From assembly GCF_002807035.1 (NCBI RefSeq), contig NZ_NIUC01000002.1:897267-961266 (forward strand): a stretch of 64,000 bases of DNA, written 5' to 3'. Positions 33,687-42,289 of this stretch are shown here, piece after piece. Source of the stretch: Algoriphagus formosus. GTDB taxonomy: Bacteria; Bacteroidota; Bacteroidia; Cytophagales; Cyclobacteriaceae. The notes below the pieces were generated by a model. It saw only the letters and a list, made by a program, of their open reading frames with translations, was not told where the DNA came from and did not search any database. Position numbers and translations under genes: made by a program. The stretch's first letter is position 1, and every line of letters starts with the position of its first letter.

Positions 33687-35609
33687 ATGAAGAAGATTCT
33701 ATTCTTACTCTTTCTCTCCGGATTGCATATTACCAGCTATGCTCAAAAGGAGAAATTTGGAAAATACAATGCCAATGAAATGGCCTACTCGGAGGTGGAC
33801 TTCGAGCCAGATGCGGAAGCTGTCATGTTATTCGAAGAGGGAGTTTCTAAATTTTACGGAGATGTTTTTGAGACTTCTTATCATTTCAGAATGAAGATTC
33901 TTAAAGAATCTGGCATTTCCCGAGGCGATGTCACCATTCCATTCTATTCAGGGGATAGTAGAACTGAGGAAATTAGCAGTGTGAAAGCCTTGATCACTAA
34001 TTTTGAAGGAGGGCAAGCTCAAACAATTAAAGTGGAAAAAGACCAGATTTTTGAAGTAGATGTCGCCAATGGTTGGAAGGAAGTCAGGATCACTTTTCCC
34101 AATGTCAAAGTCGGCTCTATCATCGAATACACTTTTAAAAAGACTGACAAAAACATTACCATGCTCGATGGTTGGACCTTTCAAAATGATATTCCAACCA
34201 TCATGTCTACTTACAGCATTACGATGATTCCCCAGTTGGAATATAAAATGATCGGACAGGGGGAGAAATACAACACGACCTCCGAAAAAACAGCAAGCAA
34301 TGGCACCTATAGCTGGACTCTGAGAAAGCTGAATTCACTAAAGGCGGAGCCATATATGAAAAACTTTGCCGACTACAGAGAGCGCGTTGAATTCCAGCTT
34401 TCCCGCTATCAAAAAACTTTGACAGAATGGGAAGATGTCCTCCAAAATTGGGTAGTCCTAGGAAATGAAGTTTTGAAGGATTATGACGAAAAAGGCTATT
34501 TCAGGACTGCACCACTGGATAAAGCCACAGTAGGAGCAGACTTTGAAGGAAGTACGGAACTGGAGAAAGCCCAGAAAGCCTATTACTACATCCAGGAAAA
34601 CTTCCAAATCAATGACGAAAGAGGGTTCTTCCCCGATCAATGGATCAATCAACTGATGAAATCAAAAATCGGATCTCCCTTGGAGTTAGATCTGGCCTTA
34701 ATGGGAATTCTGACTTCACTGGGAATCGAGTGTCATCCGATCTTGGTAGGATCAAAGGGAAGTGGGCGAAGTGACTTGGTACCTTTTCCTTTTATCAATC
34801 AGTTTAACAGTATGGTCTTACTGGCTAATTTGGACGGGAATGAGTACTTATTGGATTTAGAAGACCCCATTGCTCCCTTTGGCTACGTAGACTTGGACAA
34901 ACATGTCAAGGCAGGATTACTCCTGATCAAGGACAATAGTCAATTGGTCCCGATATCTATTCCGCATAATTCTAACTCAATCTTTATCTCTCAGTTGAAA
35001 TTTGATGAGGCGAATAATCTGATGGTAGAAGGCAATCTACGGCAGTCCTATTATGAAGGGCTGGTCACTGCCCAACGATCTCATGATTTGGAGAAAAGCA
35101 ATAAACCTCTCCATGAGCTTTTTACCTTGGATCCTAATTGGGAAGTGGTTGAGTTTGAGGTAGAGGATAAGATGAGGGAAAACAATTTCACCACGACTAA
35201 TTACAAATTGCGAATTCCTGGTCCAGAATCTGATAATTTGGACTTGATCATGCTCTCTCCATTCAAGATTGCTACTTTCTCAAAAAATCCATTCACTCAA
35301 GATTTCCGGATCTTTCCGGTAGATTTTGGCTTTGCATTTTCAGAGACCTACACTGCGATAGTAGAAATCCCTGCCGGCTATGAGTTGGATGATTACCCCT
35401 TGAAGGAATCCATTACCATGGAAAATGGGGAAGTTGTCTTTCAATACAATCCGATCATAATGAAAGATAAGGTTCAGATTTCTGCCAAAGTAGAAATCAG
35501 AAAACCTAAGATCGATGTCCGGCAATATGGAAACTTAAAGTACTTTATGGAGTCTATTGCTACCAAGATGAATGCACCAATTGTTTTCAAAAAAGTCGTA
35601 GATCCTTGA
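33687..35609 (+). CDS. DUF3857 domain protein, no transglutaminase catalytic triad
   Basis: 640 residues with a signal peptide (to about YAQ20). The N-terminal KFGKYNANEMAYSEVDFEPDAEAV is the standard DUF3857 start. A transglutaminase-like fold is traceable at about 290-400 (EKAQKAYYYIQENFQI), but the catalytic Cys position reads SKIGSPLELDLALMG instead of GDCKGLS, so this copy is probably inactive and structural. It pairs with the catalytically intact neighbour, suggesting an active/inactive heterodimer, which is inference. Confidence 0.87.
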   Translation: MKKILFLLFLSGLHITSYAQKEKFGKYNANEMAYSEVDFEPDAEAVMLFEEGVSKFYGDVFETSYHFRMKILKESGISRGDVTIPFYSGDSRTEEISSVKALITNFEGGQAQTIKVEKDQIFEVDVANGWKEVRITFPNVKVGSIIEYTFKKTDKNITMLDGWTFQNDIPTIMSTYSITMIPQLEYKMIGQGEKYNTTSEKTASNGTYSWTLRKLNSLKAEPYMKNFADYRERVEFQLSRYQKTLTEWEDVLQNWVVLGNEVLKDYDEKGYFRTAPLDKATVGADFEGSTELEKAQKAYYYIQENFQINDERGFFPDQWINQLMKSKIGSPLELDLALMGILTSLGIECHPILVGSKGSGRSDLVPFPFINQFNSMVLLANLDGNEYLLDLEDPIAPFGYVDLDKHVKAGLLLIKDNSQLVPISIPHNSNSIFISQLKFDEANNLMVEGNLRQSYYEGLVTAQRSHDLEKSNKPLHELFTLDPNWEVVEFEVEDKMRENNFTTTNYKLRIPGPESDNLDLIMLSPFKIATFSKNPFTQDFRIFPVDFGFAFSETYTAIVEIPAGYELDDYPLKESITMENGEVVFQYNPIIMKDKVQISAKVEIRKPKIDVRQYGNLKYFMESIATKMNAPIVFKKVVDP

Positions 35610-35716
35610 AATTCAAGTTTGGACTTGTCACCCTTTTCCTTGTATTGAATTGGGCGGGTCATGCACAGAGTCTTTTTGGGGAGTATAGTGAGTTTGAGGA
35701 GGAGCTGGTGCCCTAG
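35606..35716 (+). pseudogene. Stump of a third DUF3857 gene (signal peptide only)
   Basis: A 36-codon frame starting at a TTG that overlaps the previous stop (TTGA). It encodes a clear signal peptide (KFKFGLVTLFLVLNWAGHAQ) and then SLFGEYSEFEEELVP before TAG. The FGEYSEFEEEL segment matches the FGKY-x-x-x-E start of mature DUF3857 proteins, such as FGKYNANEM in the gene just upstream. This is best read as a third tandem copy cut down by deletion to its first codons. A working 15-residue exported peptide is the alternative. Confidence 0.6.
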
Positions 35717-35766
35717 AAAACACGAAGCTATAAAAGCGAGGAAAATTCGGTAATTTTCGAAAATCT

Positions 35767-36567
35767 ATGGGCAACTACATTCACGGATATTTGACAGGAG
35801 AGCAAGATAGATTGCTGGAGCAGGCTGGTATGCTGGCTACGTTGATTTATCCTTGGGTCGACTTCGCAGGAAGAAACAAAGTTCTGGAAGTGGGGTCAGG
35901 CGTAGGCGCTCAGACTAAGGTACTTTTGGAGCTTTATCCGGAGATGCACCTGACCTGCGTAGAACTCGAAGCTTCTCAGATCGAAAAAGCTCGGATTAAC
36001 CTTCAAAATTATGCGTCTTCGCAGGTTCAAATCATTCAGCAGGATGCACAGAACCTTGACCTGGAAGAAAAATATGATGGCGCCTTTATTTGTTGGGTTT
36101 TGGAGCATGTCTCCCAACCTCAACTTGTTATCGATTCAGTTTTTAATCATTTATTGCCTGGAGGGATTGTGTACATCACAGAAGTCTTCAATTCCAGTTT
36201 TCACTATTTTCCACAATGCGACGGTTTAGCAACTTATTATAATGCCTTCAACGAATTGCAAAAAGAGAATGGGGGAAACCCGGACATAGGGCTTCAATTG
36301 GGAAACCTGCTTAAGAAATCAGGATTTGAGAACATAGAGCTGAAACCAGGTGGACTCCACCTCGATCAGAGCCAGCCTGCCCGACTGAAACAAATGGTCG
36401 AATATTGGAAAAAACTGATGAAAAGTGCAGCGGAAGAACTGATCCTTTCGGGAAAGATCGATCAAGCCACTGTGAAAGCTATGGAAACCGATTTGGATCA
36501 ACTAGCCCAGCATCCTGAGGCAGTATTTTTCTATCAATTCATTCAGGCCAAGGCCTTCAAGCCATGA
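35767..36567 (+). CDS. Class I SAM-dependent methyltransferase
   Basis: 266 residues. Motif I is VLEVGSGVGAQTKVLLELYP (about 40-59), the acidic motif II end VELEA, and then QDAQNL and GAFICWVLEHV. The first 30 residues (MGNYIHGYLTGEQDRLLEQAG) match small-molecule methyltransferases of the UbiE-like group. The substrate is unknown. Its stop overlaps the mtgA start by 4 bp. Confidence 0.88.
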   Translation: MGNYIHGYLTGEQDRLLEQAGMLATLIYPWVDFAGRNKVLEVGSGVGAQTKVLLELYPEMHLTCVELEASQIEKARINLQNYASSQVQIIQQDAQNLDLEEKYDGAFICWVLEHVSQPQLVIDSVFNHLLPGGIVYITEVFNSSFHYFPQCDGLATYYNAFNELQKENGGNPDIGLQLGNLLKKSGFENIELKPGGLHLDQSQPARLKQMVEYWKKLMKSAAEELILSGKIDQATVKAMETDLDQLAQHPEAVFFYQFIQAKAFKP

Positions 36568-37262
36568 TCAGGTTTTTGAAGCGAGTAGGTGGATTTTTGC
36601 TGAAGTTAGTTCTTGGATTTTTTGCCTTGTCTATCCTTTCGGTATTTCTTTTCAAGTTTGTACCAGTACCGATGACTCCCCTGATGCTCATCCGCACCTT
36701 TGAGCAAGCCACTGATGAAAAGCAATCTATCAAGCTGAGTAAAGATTGGGTTCCGGCTTCTGAAATTTCCAAGCATGCATTTCAGGCCGTCTATGCAGCG
36801 GAAGATCAGAATTTTCTTAACCACAACGGATTCGACTGGAAAGCTATGGAGAAAGCTTGGGAACAAAACAAAAAAGGAAAGCGAATCAAAGGGGCAAGTA
36901 CCATCTCTCAGCAAACTGCAAAGAATGTCTTTCTTTGGCCAGCACGAACCTATCTTCGGAAAGGCTTGGAAGCTTATTTTACTGTTTTAATAGAATTGAT
37001 TTGGGGAAAAGAACGGATTCTGGAAGTCTATCTGAATGTGATAGAAATGGGTCCGGGTATTTATGGAATCGAAGCTGCCGCTGAGACCCATTATGGAAAA
37101 ACAGCCTCAGAGCTCAACAGAGCCGAAGCAGCCATGATCGCAGCAATTCTTCCCAACCCACGAAAATGGTCACCAAAAAAGCCGACCACCTACCTTAAAG
37201 GCCGGCAATCCTGGATCCTAAAACAAATGGGTAACCTCAACCAATTGCCTGTAGGAAAATAA
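36564..37262 (+). CDS. mtgA: Monofunctional biosynthetic peptidoglycan transglycosylase
   Basis: 232 residues. A single N-terminal membrane anchor (about 10-32) is followed by a GT51 domain with its five motifs: AAEDQNFLNHNGFDW (catalytic Glu), KGASTISQQTAKNVFLW, a basic KGLEAYFTVLIELIWGKERILEVYLNVIEMGPGIYGIE and AAAMIAAILPNP-like end. It polymerises lipid II into glycan strands without a transpeptidase domain. It is coupled to the methyltransferase gene by a 4-bp overlap. Confidence 0.95.
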   Translation: MIRFLKRVGGFLLKLVLGFFALSILSVFLFKFVPVPMTPLMLIRTFEQATDEKQSIKLSKDWVPASEISKHAFQAVYAAEDQNFLNHNGFDWKAMEKAWEQNKKGKRIKGASTISQQTAKNVFLWPARTYLRKGLEAYFTVLIELIWGKERILEVYLNVIEMGPGIYGIEAAAETHYGKTASELNRAEAAMIAAILPNPRKWSPKKPTTYLKGRQSWILKQMGNLNQLPVGK

Positions 37263-37671
37263 AAGTCGCTAAAAATTGTACTTTGTAAAGTCAATTTACT
37301 TTTTACATAGTTAAAATATTATTCGAAAAAAGGAAAGGACAACAAAATCGAAATTAAATTTGTTTTGAATTTTTATTTTGGCCCATTTGAGAATATTAAG
37401 GGAAGGTTAAGCTTAGGAAACACTTAGGTAAAAATCGCCCATTTCTGGCTAAATTCAGACATTGAAAAAGTCAAGAATTTTTTATCCACATTTACGTTAA
37501 TTTATCCACAGTTTTCAACACTATCAATTCATTAATCTGATTATCAGTTAATTAGATGATTACAAATTCGCTGAATTTTGTGGATAATAATAGCTAACTG
37601 AAATTTTTTATAGAAATCCACATCGAAAAAAGTGGATAAATTCAAAATCCAAATTTTATTCTAAAAAGGAA
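37263..37671. other. AT-rich non-coding gap between convergent genes
   Basis: This 409-bp gap needs no promoter, because mtgA and the CLC gene both end toward it, yet it is unusually long and very rich in A and T. It contains the DnaA-box cluster listed separately. I see no open frame with coding character, no tRNA and no strong GC terminator. Confidence 0.7.
37482..37639. other. Cluster of DnaA boxes, candidate replication-initiation or DnaA-binding site
   Basis: Three perfect TTATCCACA boxes occur within 106 bp: plus strand at 37482-37490 and 37502-37510 (20 bp apart) and minus strand at 37579-37587. A fourth, TTATCCACT, lies on the minus strand at 37631-37639. AAATCCACA at 37614-37622 is a weak fifth. 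The flanks are A/T-rich, as expected of an unwinding element. This is what an oriC or a DnaA-titrating site looks like. The dnaA gene is not in the window, and neighbouring genes point mostly toward the site, which is against a standard origin. Confidence 0.6.
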
Positions 37672-39450
37672 TTAATCGTGCTTTTTAAAGATCAATTTTT
37701 TCCGGTAGGAATTGAATATACGAGACTTGGAAACAAAGCCCAAATAGCGTCCATCCTCAACTACGGGAAGATTCCATGCACCAGACTTTTCAAACTTATC
37801 CATAGCTTTTTGCATATTTTCATTAGAAAGTAGGATTTCAGGAGGACTGTGCATCAGACTCTTCACCTCTACTGTAGTTTGCTTCTCGGAGTCAAACATG
37901 ATGTCCCGAATGTCATCTAGCGTGACAATCCCTCGAAGCTGTTGGTTTTCGTCTACCACAGGAAAAATATTTCGCTTGGATTGTTTTACTAGATTGATCA
38001 GGTCCTTCAACTTGGCATTTGGATGAATCGGCAATAAATCCCGCTCAATCACCTGAAGAATTGTAATCATATCGAGAAGTTGCTGATCAGTTGTCTCTGG
38101 GAGGTGACGACCCTTTTCTTTGAGTTGTTGCGTGTATAAGCTATCCTTTTGGTAGTATGTTTTAGTCGAAAATGAAATAGCTGATACAAACATAAGCGGG
38201 ACAAAAAGCTCATATCCACCGGTGATTTCTGCTATCAAGAATATCGCCGAAAGTGGAGAATGCTGTACTCCAGCCATCACTCCACACATAGCCACCAGGG
38301 TAAAATGAGCCAAGGGAAGCGGAATATGAAAGCCGAGCATATTTTTGCCGTAGGCAAACAAAAAACCTAAAATACCCCCCACGTATAGCGAAGGAGCAAA
38401 AATTCCCCCTGCCCCTCCTGCACTCAAAGTAAGGGCTGATGCTACCGGCTTGATCAATATGACAAATGCTAAGAAAAAGAGAATTAGATAGGGGTTTTGA
38501 ATGGCTGAGAAAAAAGGAGATCGGTCAAGTAGCTGATCCGAATTTCCTTCAATCAACAAATTCAATGTATCATACCCTTCTCCATAAATAGGCGGGAAAA
38601 AGAATAAAATGAATCCAAGCAAAGCGCCCCCATAAAGAATTCGGATCAATTGGCTTTCTAAGCCTTCCATGATCTTTTCGGTCTTCATGACCGCACTGGA
38701 AAAATAAAGTGAAATAATCCCACACAAAATCCCCAAAACCAAATAATAGGGCATATGGGAGGCCAAGAAGGTACCTTGAAGATCAAATTTGAATAATTGA
38801 TCTCTTCCAATTAAAACCATGGAAGTAAGGGACCCCATCACAGAAGCTATCAATAGCGGAATAAAGCTAGCCGTACTGATTTCCATCAGGATTACCTCAA
38901 TCGCAAAAATCACCGCGCCGATTGGAGCACCGAATATAGCCGATATAGCTCCCGCGGCACCACATCCAATCAGGAGGGTTCTTTTCTTCGCATTGAGATG
39001 CATCGATACTCCGATATTGGATCCGATGGCAGAGCCAGTGACTAGCATGGGTGCCTCCAAACCCACAGATCCCCCAAAGCCAACCGTCAGAGCCGAAGTA
39101 ATGACCCGACTATAGGTTTTAATCCGTGGAATCAAGCTTTGCTTTTTGGAAATGGTAAAAAGTACATCCGGTATACCATGTCCGCCAAAGTCTTTGAAAA
39201 TGTACTTGCTCAGCAAGTAGGCTGCCGAAATTCCAATGATAGGATATAAAATGTACAGGAAGTTGGCATACTCGACATAAAAATCCTCTGTGAGGAAAAC
39301 TTGAATAAAATGAACCGCTTTCTTGAGTATCACTGCCGCCAGCCCAGACAGGATCCCAATTACACCACTAAGGATCAAAATAAAATTTTGATTGCTCATG
39401 TGCCTGAGCCGCCAGATCAAAAGTCGCGCTATGAAATCATTTTTAGCCAA
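37672..39450 (-). CDS. CLC-type chloride channel/antiporter with CBS domains
   Basis: 592 residues from TTG at 39450. The first residues, FIARLLIWRLRHMSNQNFILIL, resemble family N-termini and favour this start over the ATG at 39399. About eleven membrane segments hold the CLC motifs: GSVGLEAP (gating Glu E132), GCGAAGAISAIFGAPIGAVIFAIEV, and GGIFAPSLYVGGILG (about 345-360). The C-terminal ~150 residues form a pair of CBS domains (DLLPIHPNAKLKDLINLV, MHSPPEILLSNENMQKAMD) that likely sense a nucleotide. It moves chloride, or exchanges it for protons. Confidence 0.93.
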   Translation of the reverse strand: MAKNDFIARLLIWRLRHMSNQNFILILSGVIGILSGLAAVILKKAVHFIQVFLTEDFYVEYANFLYILYPIIGISAAYLLSKYIFKDFGGHGIPDVLFTISKKQSLIPRIKTYSRVITSALTVGFGGSVGLEAPMLVTGSAIGSNIGVSMHLNAKKRTLLIGCGAAGAISAIFGAPIGAVIFAIEVILMEISTASFIPLLIASVMGSLTSMVLIGRDQLFKFDLQGTFLASHMPYYLVLGILCGIISLYFSSAVMKTEKIMEGLESQLIRILYGGALLGFILFFFPPIYGEGYDTLNLLIEGNSDQLLDRSPFFSAIQNPYLILFFLAFVILIKPVASALTLSAGGAGGIFAPSLYVGGILGFLFAYGKNMLGFHIPLPLAHFTLVAMCGVMAGVQHSPLSAIFLIAEITGGYELFVPLMFVSAISFSTKTYYQKDSLYTQQLKEKGRHLPETTDQQLLDMITILQVIERDLLPIHPNAKLKDLINLVKQSKRNIFPVVDENQQLRGIVTLDDIRDIMFDSEKQTTVEVKSLMHSPPEILLSNENMQKAMDKFEKSGAWNLPVVEDGRYLGFVSKSRIFNSYRKKLIFKKHD

Positions 39451-39508
39451 ATTGCTGAATAAGTGGATGTACTGACAAAGTAAAAAACCTTGAACTCAAA
39501 GGAAAAAG

Positions 39509-39534
39509 AAAGGCTCAGAGATTTGAGCCTTTTT
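39509..39534 (-). terminator. Intrinsic terminator of the M28 peptidase gene
   Basis: Stem AAAGGCTCA / TTGAGCCTTT with a 5-base loop; on the minus strand it is followed by a T-rich run. The peptidase stop codon lies inside the stem. Confidence 0.75.
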
Positions 39535-40441
39535 GATCGATATTTTTCAGACTGTTTAAAATCAGTTCAGCAACATCCAGGAAAAACCCCTTATCCTTCT
39601 GCCGAACCTCATCACTTGGCTGATGGTAGTCCTCATGATCTTCGACCCCAAAATACAGGTGAGGCACTTTTTCCTCAAAAAAAGCACCGTGATCTGAGGA
39701 CCTCGTCCAATCATCCGATCCTGTACCGGGGATATCATGCCCAAACATTAACTTGGCCTTACTGCCTAAGGCTGACTCTTCCAAAATTTCTTTGTATTCA
39801 GGATAATAATAAGTCCCCGAGACATAGATTTCATTTTTATCATTTCGGGAAATCATATCCATATTGACATTCAATAAAACCTGCTCCAGCTCAAATGGAA
39901 AATCCTGTACCAAAGCTCTTGCACCCTGCAAGCCCTTTTCTTCTGCGTCCAAGGCTGCAAAAAGCATGGAATGCTGTGGAGGATTCTCGGAGAAATAACG
40001 CGCCATCTCTATTAAGGCTGCCGTACCGGAAGCGTTATCATCTGAGCCATTGTAAATAGAATCACCTTGGGCATTTGGTCTCCCTATGCCGACGTGATCA
40101 AAGTGAGCAGTCACTACAATGATTTTTTTACTTTCGGTCCCAGGTACGAAAGCCACCACATTATATCCTTCTATAGACTTTTGACTGCGTCTGTCCGTGA
40201 ATCGAAACTCTTGTATAAAATCCGGATACTGCGAGTCCAACCCCATCTCCTCAAATTGGGCTACGATATAGTCTCTAGCCAGTAAGTTTTCTTTTGTGCC
40301 AGATTCTCTTCCCTTCATTTCGTCAGAAGCAAGGTATTCTAAATGCTTCCAAAGTCTATCTCCATCGAGTGATTGAGAAAAAGAATTTTGAGCTGAAAAT
40401 AAGGCGGCAATAATTAGGAATACTTTAAAGTGATGACGCAT
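39515..40441 (-). CDS. Exported M28-family zinc peptidase
   Basis: 308 residues with a signal peptide (to about NSFSQ). The co-catalytic zinc site is complete: AHFDHVG (His, about 112), NGSDDNASGT (Asp, about 133), DAEEKGLQGA (catalytic Glu and zinc Glu, about 167), a downstream Asp in NMDMISRND and the His in HEDYHQPSDE near the C-terminus. It should act as an aminopeptidase in the periplasm or outside. It is a single gene. Confidence 0.93.
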   Translation of the reverse strand: MRHHFKVFLIIAALFSAQNSFSQSLDGDRLWKHLEYLASDEMKGRESGTKENLLARDYIVAQFEEMGLDSQYPDFIQEFRFTDRRSQKSIEGYNVVAFVPGTESKKIIVVTAHFDHVGIGRPNAQGDSIYNGSDDNASGTAALIEMARYFSENPPQHSMLFAALDAEEKGLQGARALVQDFPFELEQVLLNVNMDMISRNDKNEIYVSGTYYYPEYKEILEESALGSKAKLMFGHDIPGTGSDDWTRSSDHGAFFEEKVPHLYFGVEDHEDYHQPSDEVRQKDKGFFLDVAELILNSLKNIDQKGSNL

Positions 40442-40507
40442 AGGCTGGCGAATTTTTCGTTATTTAATGGCGAAATTAAAAAGGAAGTAGCCCAGAAACG
40501 CGAATAA

Positions 40508-41497
40508 ATGAAATATTTCTTTGGTCTTTTTGTCTTTTTTTGGCTGACCGAACCGGTAATCGCCCAAAGTGGCCTACCTGAAAGCTTTTTTAATGGAAAG
40601 TCAGTAGTACTGGTTTCAGCTGATCCAGCTGCAAGACCGGTAATGGATTGGCAGGTAGTCGCTGATAGTGTCCACCGATATTTGGTAGAGTCAGGAGCAG
40701 ATCCGGTAGCGTACTATGAATTGGAGCAGGTAGTTCTTTCGGAGGAAGTTCGCTCCGCTTATGCCAAAGCCTTTGAGCAGCGAATGATCAAAAACATCAT
40801 TTTGGTTACCCGGCAAAAAAACCAAAGCAGTGTCCACACTGGTGAATTTACAGGCGACGCTCAAATGATCTCCTCCACGGCTTTATTTGGCACATCTGGA
40901 GGCAAACTTCAAGAGGCTGGTTCACTTTTCGCAGAGGCAGGAAAATCAAGACCTTCCAAAAACCTTCTGGTAATTGATGTTGCCGAATTTCCTGAAATGG
41001 CCGGAATGGAAAGCAACAATGCTCAGGCAGCCGCTAAATTTCTACCTAGAAATCCCCTTAACCTAGAAGTATTCAAACTAGGTATACCCCTAGAAGGCAG
41101 TAGTGCAGCGACAGGGTTTTTGAGCTTTTTCCGATATGATCTTTACGGAAAATCGCCCGAAGCCGTCCTAGCCGAGCAAGCGGCCCAAAAAAATCAATTG
41201 GAATCCATCCTAGAATCGGTTTACCCACATGAGTACGTTTGGCTGACAGAATCTAAAACCGACCAAGAATTGATCAGGGATCGGGTTCAATTCTTGTTGG
41301 TTCGCGTAGAAGGACGGGAAGCCGACCTGAAAAAAAGCATGGGATTGGAAGCAAACCAGCAAACCGAGACACAAACAGTAGTCAAATATTACATCAAGCT
41401 CATCGTAAGAGATGAACTCTATATCGGACCCGAATGGGATGCAGATGAAGACTGGCGGGTAGCCTTGAGAAGCTTCTTGGAGAATCTAAAAAAATAA
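40508..41497 (+). CDS. Exported protein of unknown function
   Basis: 329 residues with a signal peptide (cleavage about after VIAQ20). The mature protein has an alternating alpha/beta look (SVVLVSADPAARPVMDWQ, KNIILVTRQKN, KNLLVIDVAEFPEMAG) like a Rossmann-type fold without a glycine-rich loop, and a helical middle and C-terminus ending VALRSFLENLKK. I do not recognise a family. It is divergent from the M28 peptidase by 66 bp and alone. Confidence 0.72.
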   Translation: MKYFFGLFVFFWLTEPVIAQSGLPESFFNGKSVVLVSADPAARPVMDWQVVADSVHRYLVESGADPVAYYELEQVVLSEEVRSAYAKAFEQRMIKNIILVTRQKNQSSVHTGEFTGDAQMISSTALFGTSGGKLQEAGSLFAEAGKSRPSKNLLVIDVAEFPEMAGMESNNAQAAAKFLPRNPLNLEVFKLGIPLEGSSAATGFLSFFRYDLYGKSPEAVLAEQAAQKNQLESILESVYPHEYVWLTESKTDQELIRDRVQFLLVRVEGREADLKKSMGLEANQQTETQTVVKYYIKLIVRDELYIGPEWDADEDWRVALRSFLENLKK

Positions 41498-41498
41498 A

Positions 41499-41514
41499 CC
41501 TCCCCGAAGGGAGG
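41499..41514 (+). terminator. Short hairpin without a T run
   Basis: CCTCCC-CGAA-GGGAGG, 1 bp after the stop of the exported protein. It has a strong GC stem but no following T run, so termination is uncertain. The 180 bp after it are AT-rich with nothing recognisable. Confidence 0.4.
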
Positions 41515-41694
41515 CTTGGTTGCTTTGAGAAATTTAGGGTGATTAAAGCAACTTTTACATCTTATATCAATGTATTCTTTTCGTAAACCAACAAACTATA
41601 AGAATAAAGAAGTGAAAAAAATATGAAAGTTCCTATTCACACAAAAATTTTTTTTACTAAAATTGACTTTTTCAAAATTTTTATAGAATAAATC

Positions 41695-42264
41695 CTATTT
41701 ATAGAGATTTTTTTGGAGAAAGGGAATTAGAGCCAAAAGAACAGCCTGCTGATAATATTCAGTTCGATTTAGCTTCCCTTTGGTCAAAATGCCCACTGAA
41801 CCTCCCTTTTGTTTGGAATTATCCTCAGAAAAGACCTCATCATCTGCCTGACCTAGTTCCATTCCTCCCTTGACTAATTCCGCCACCTTCTCAGGCAAAT
41901 AGAAAGTGCTCGTCTTTGCCTGTCCTTGTTTACCATTTTTATCCAAAACCCATACCCAGGCAAACGCAAAAAGTCCTCTTGCATCTTCCTCTACACCGCC
42001 TTCTACTCCTACCCAATAATCTGCTTCAGGGAATGCAGCTTTAGCGGATTTGGCTCTATTCTGAGCTCCCAAAAGAGTCTCTTCTGCCCCGAATGGCTGA
42101 TCTGAAACTCCCGAAGGAACATTGACACCGGTAATGTGAAAGGAACGATCAAAAGCCAAGGTAAAGGCATCTTCGGTACTTTGCAGCTTGACGGGATTGA
42201 GGCTCCCGACAATAATCAATTCTTTGGCCTGTTGGGTGAAATTCTCTCTTTTAGGTAGCTTCAT
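41695..42264 (-). CDS. Inosine/xanthosine triphosphatase (YjjX/DUF84 family)
   Basis: 189 residues from ATG at 42264; a TTG at 42270 is less likely. The family landmarks are the substrate-binding start IIVGSLNPVKLQSTEDAF, SGVSDQPFGAEETLLGAQNRA (about 63-83) and DYWVGVEGGVEE (about 93-104). It hydrolyses damaged purine triphosphates such as ITP and XTP, cleaning the nucleotide pool. It follows yebC by 26 bp and may be co-transcribed. Confidence 0.9.
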   Translation of the reverse strand: MKLPKRENFTQQAKELIIVGSLNPVKLQSTEDAFTLAFDRSFHITGVNVPSGVSDQPFGAEETLLGAQNRAKSAKAAFPEADYWVGVEGGVEEDARGLFAFAWVWVLDKNGKQGQAKTSTFYLPEKVAELVKGGMELGQADDEVFSEDNSKQKGGSVGILTKGKLNRTEYYQQAVLLALIPFLQKNLYK

Positions 42265-42289
42265 TTGCAAAAAAGCCTAAGCTTAACGC

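Noticed and set aside
41622..41690. 22-codon frame after the exported protein
   Set aside because: Too short and AT-driven (Phe, Lys, Ile); no support.
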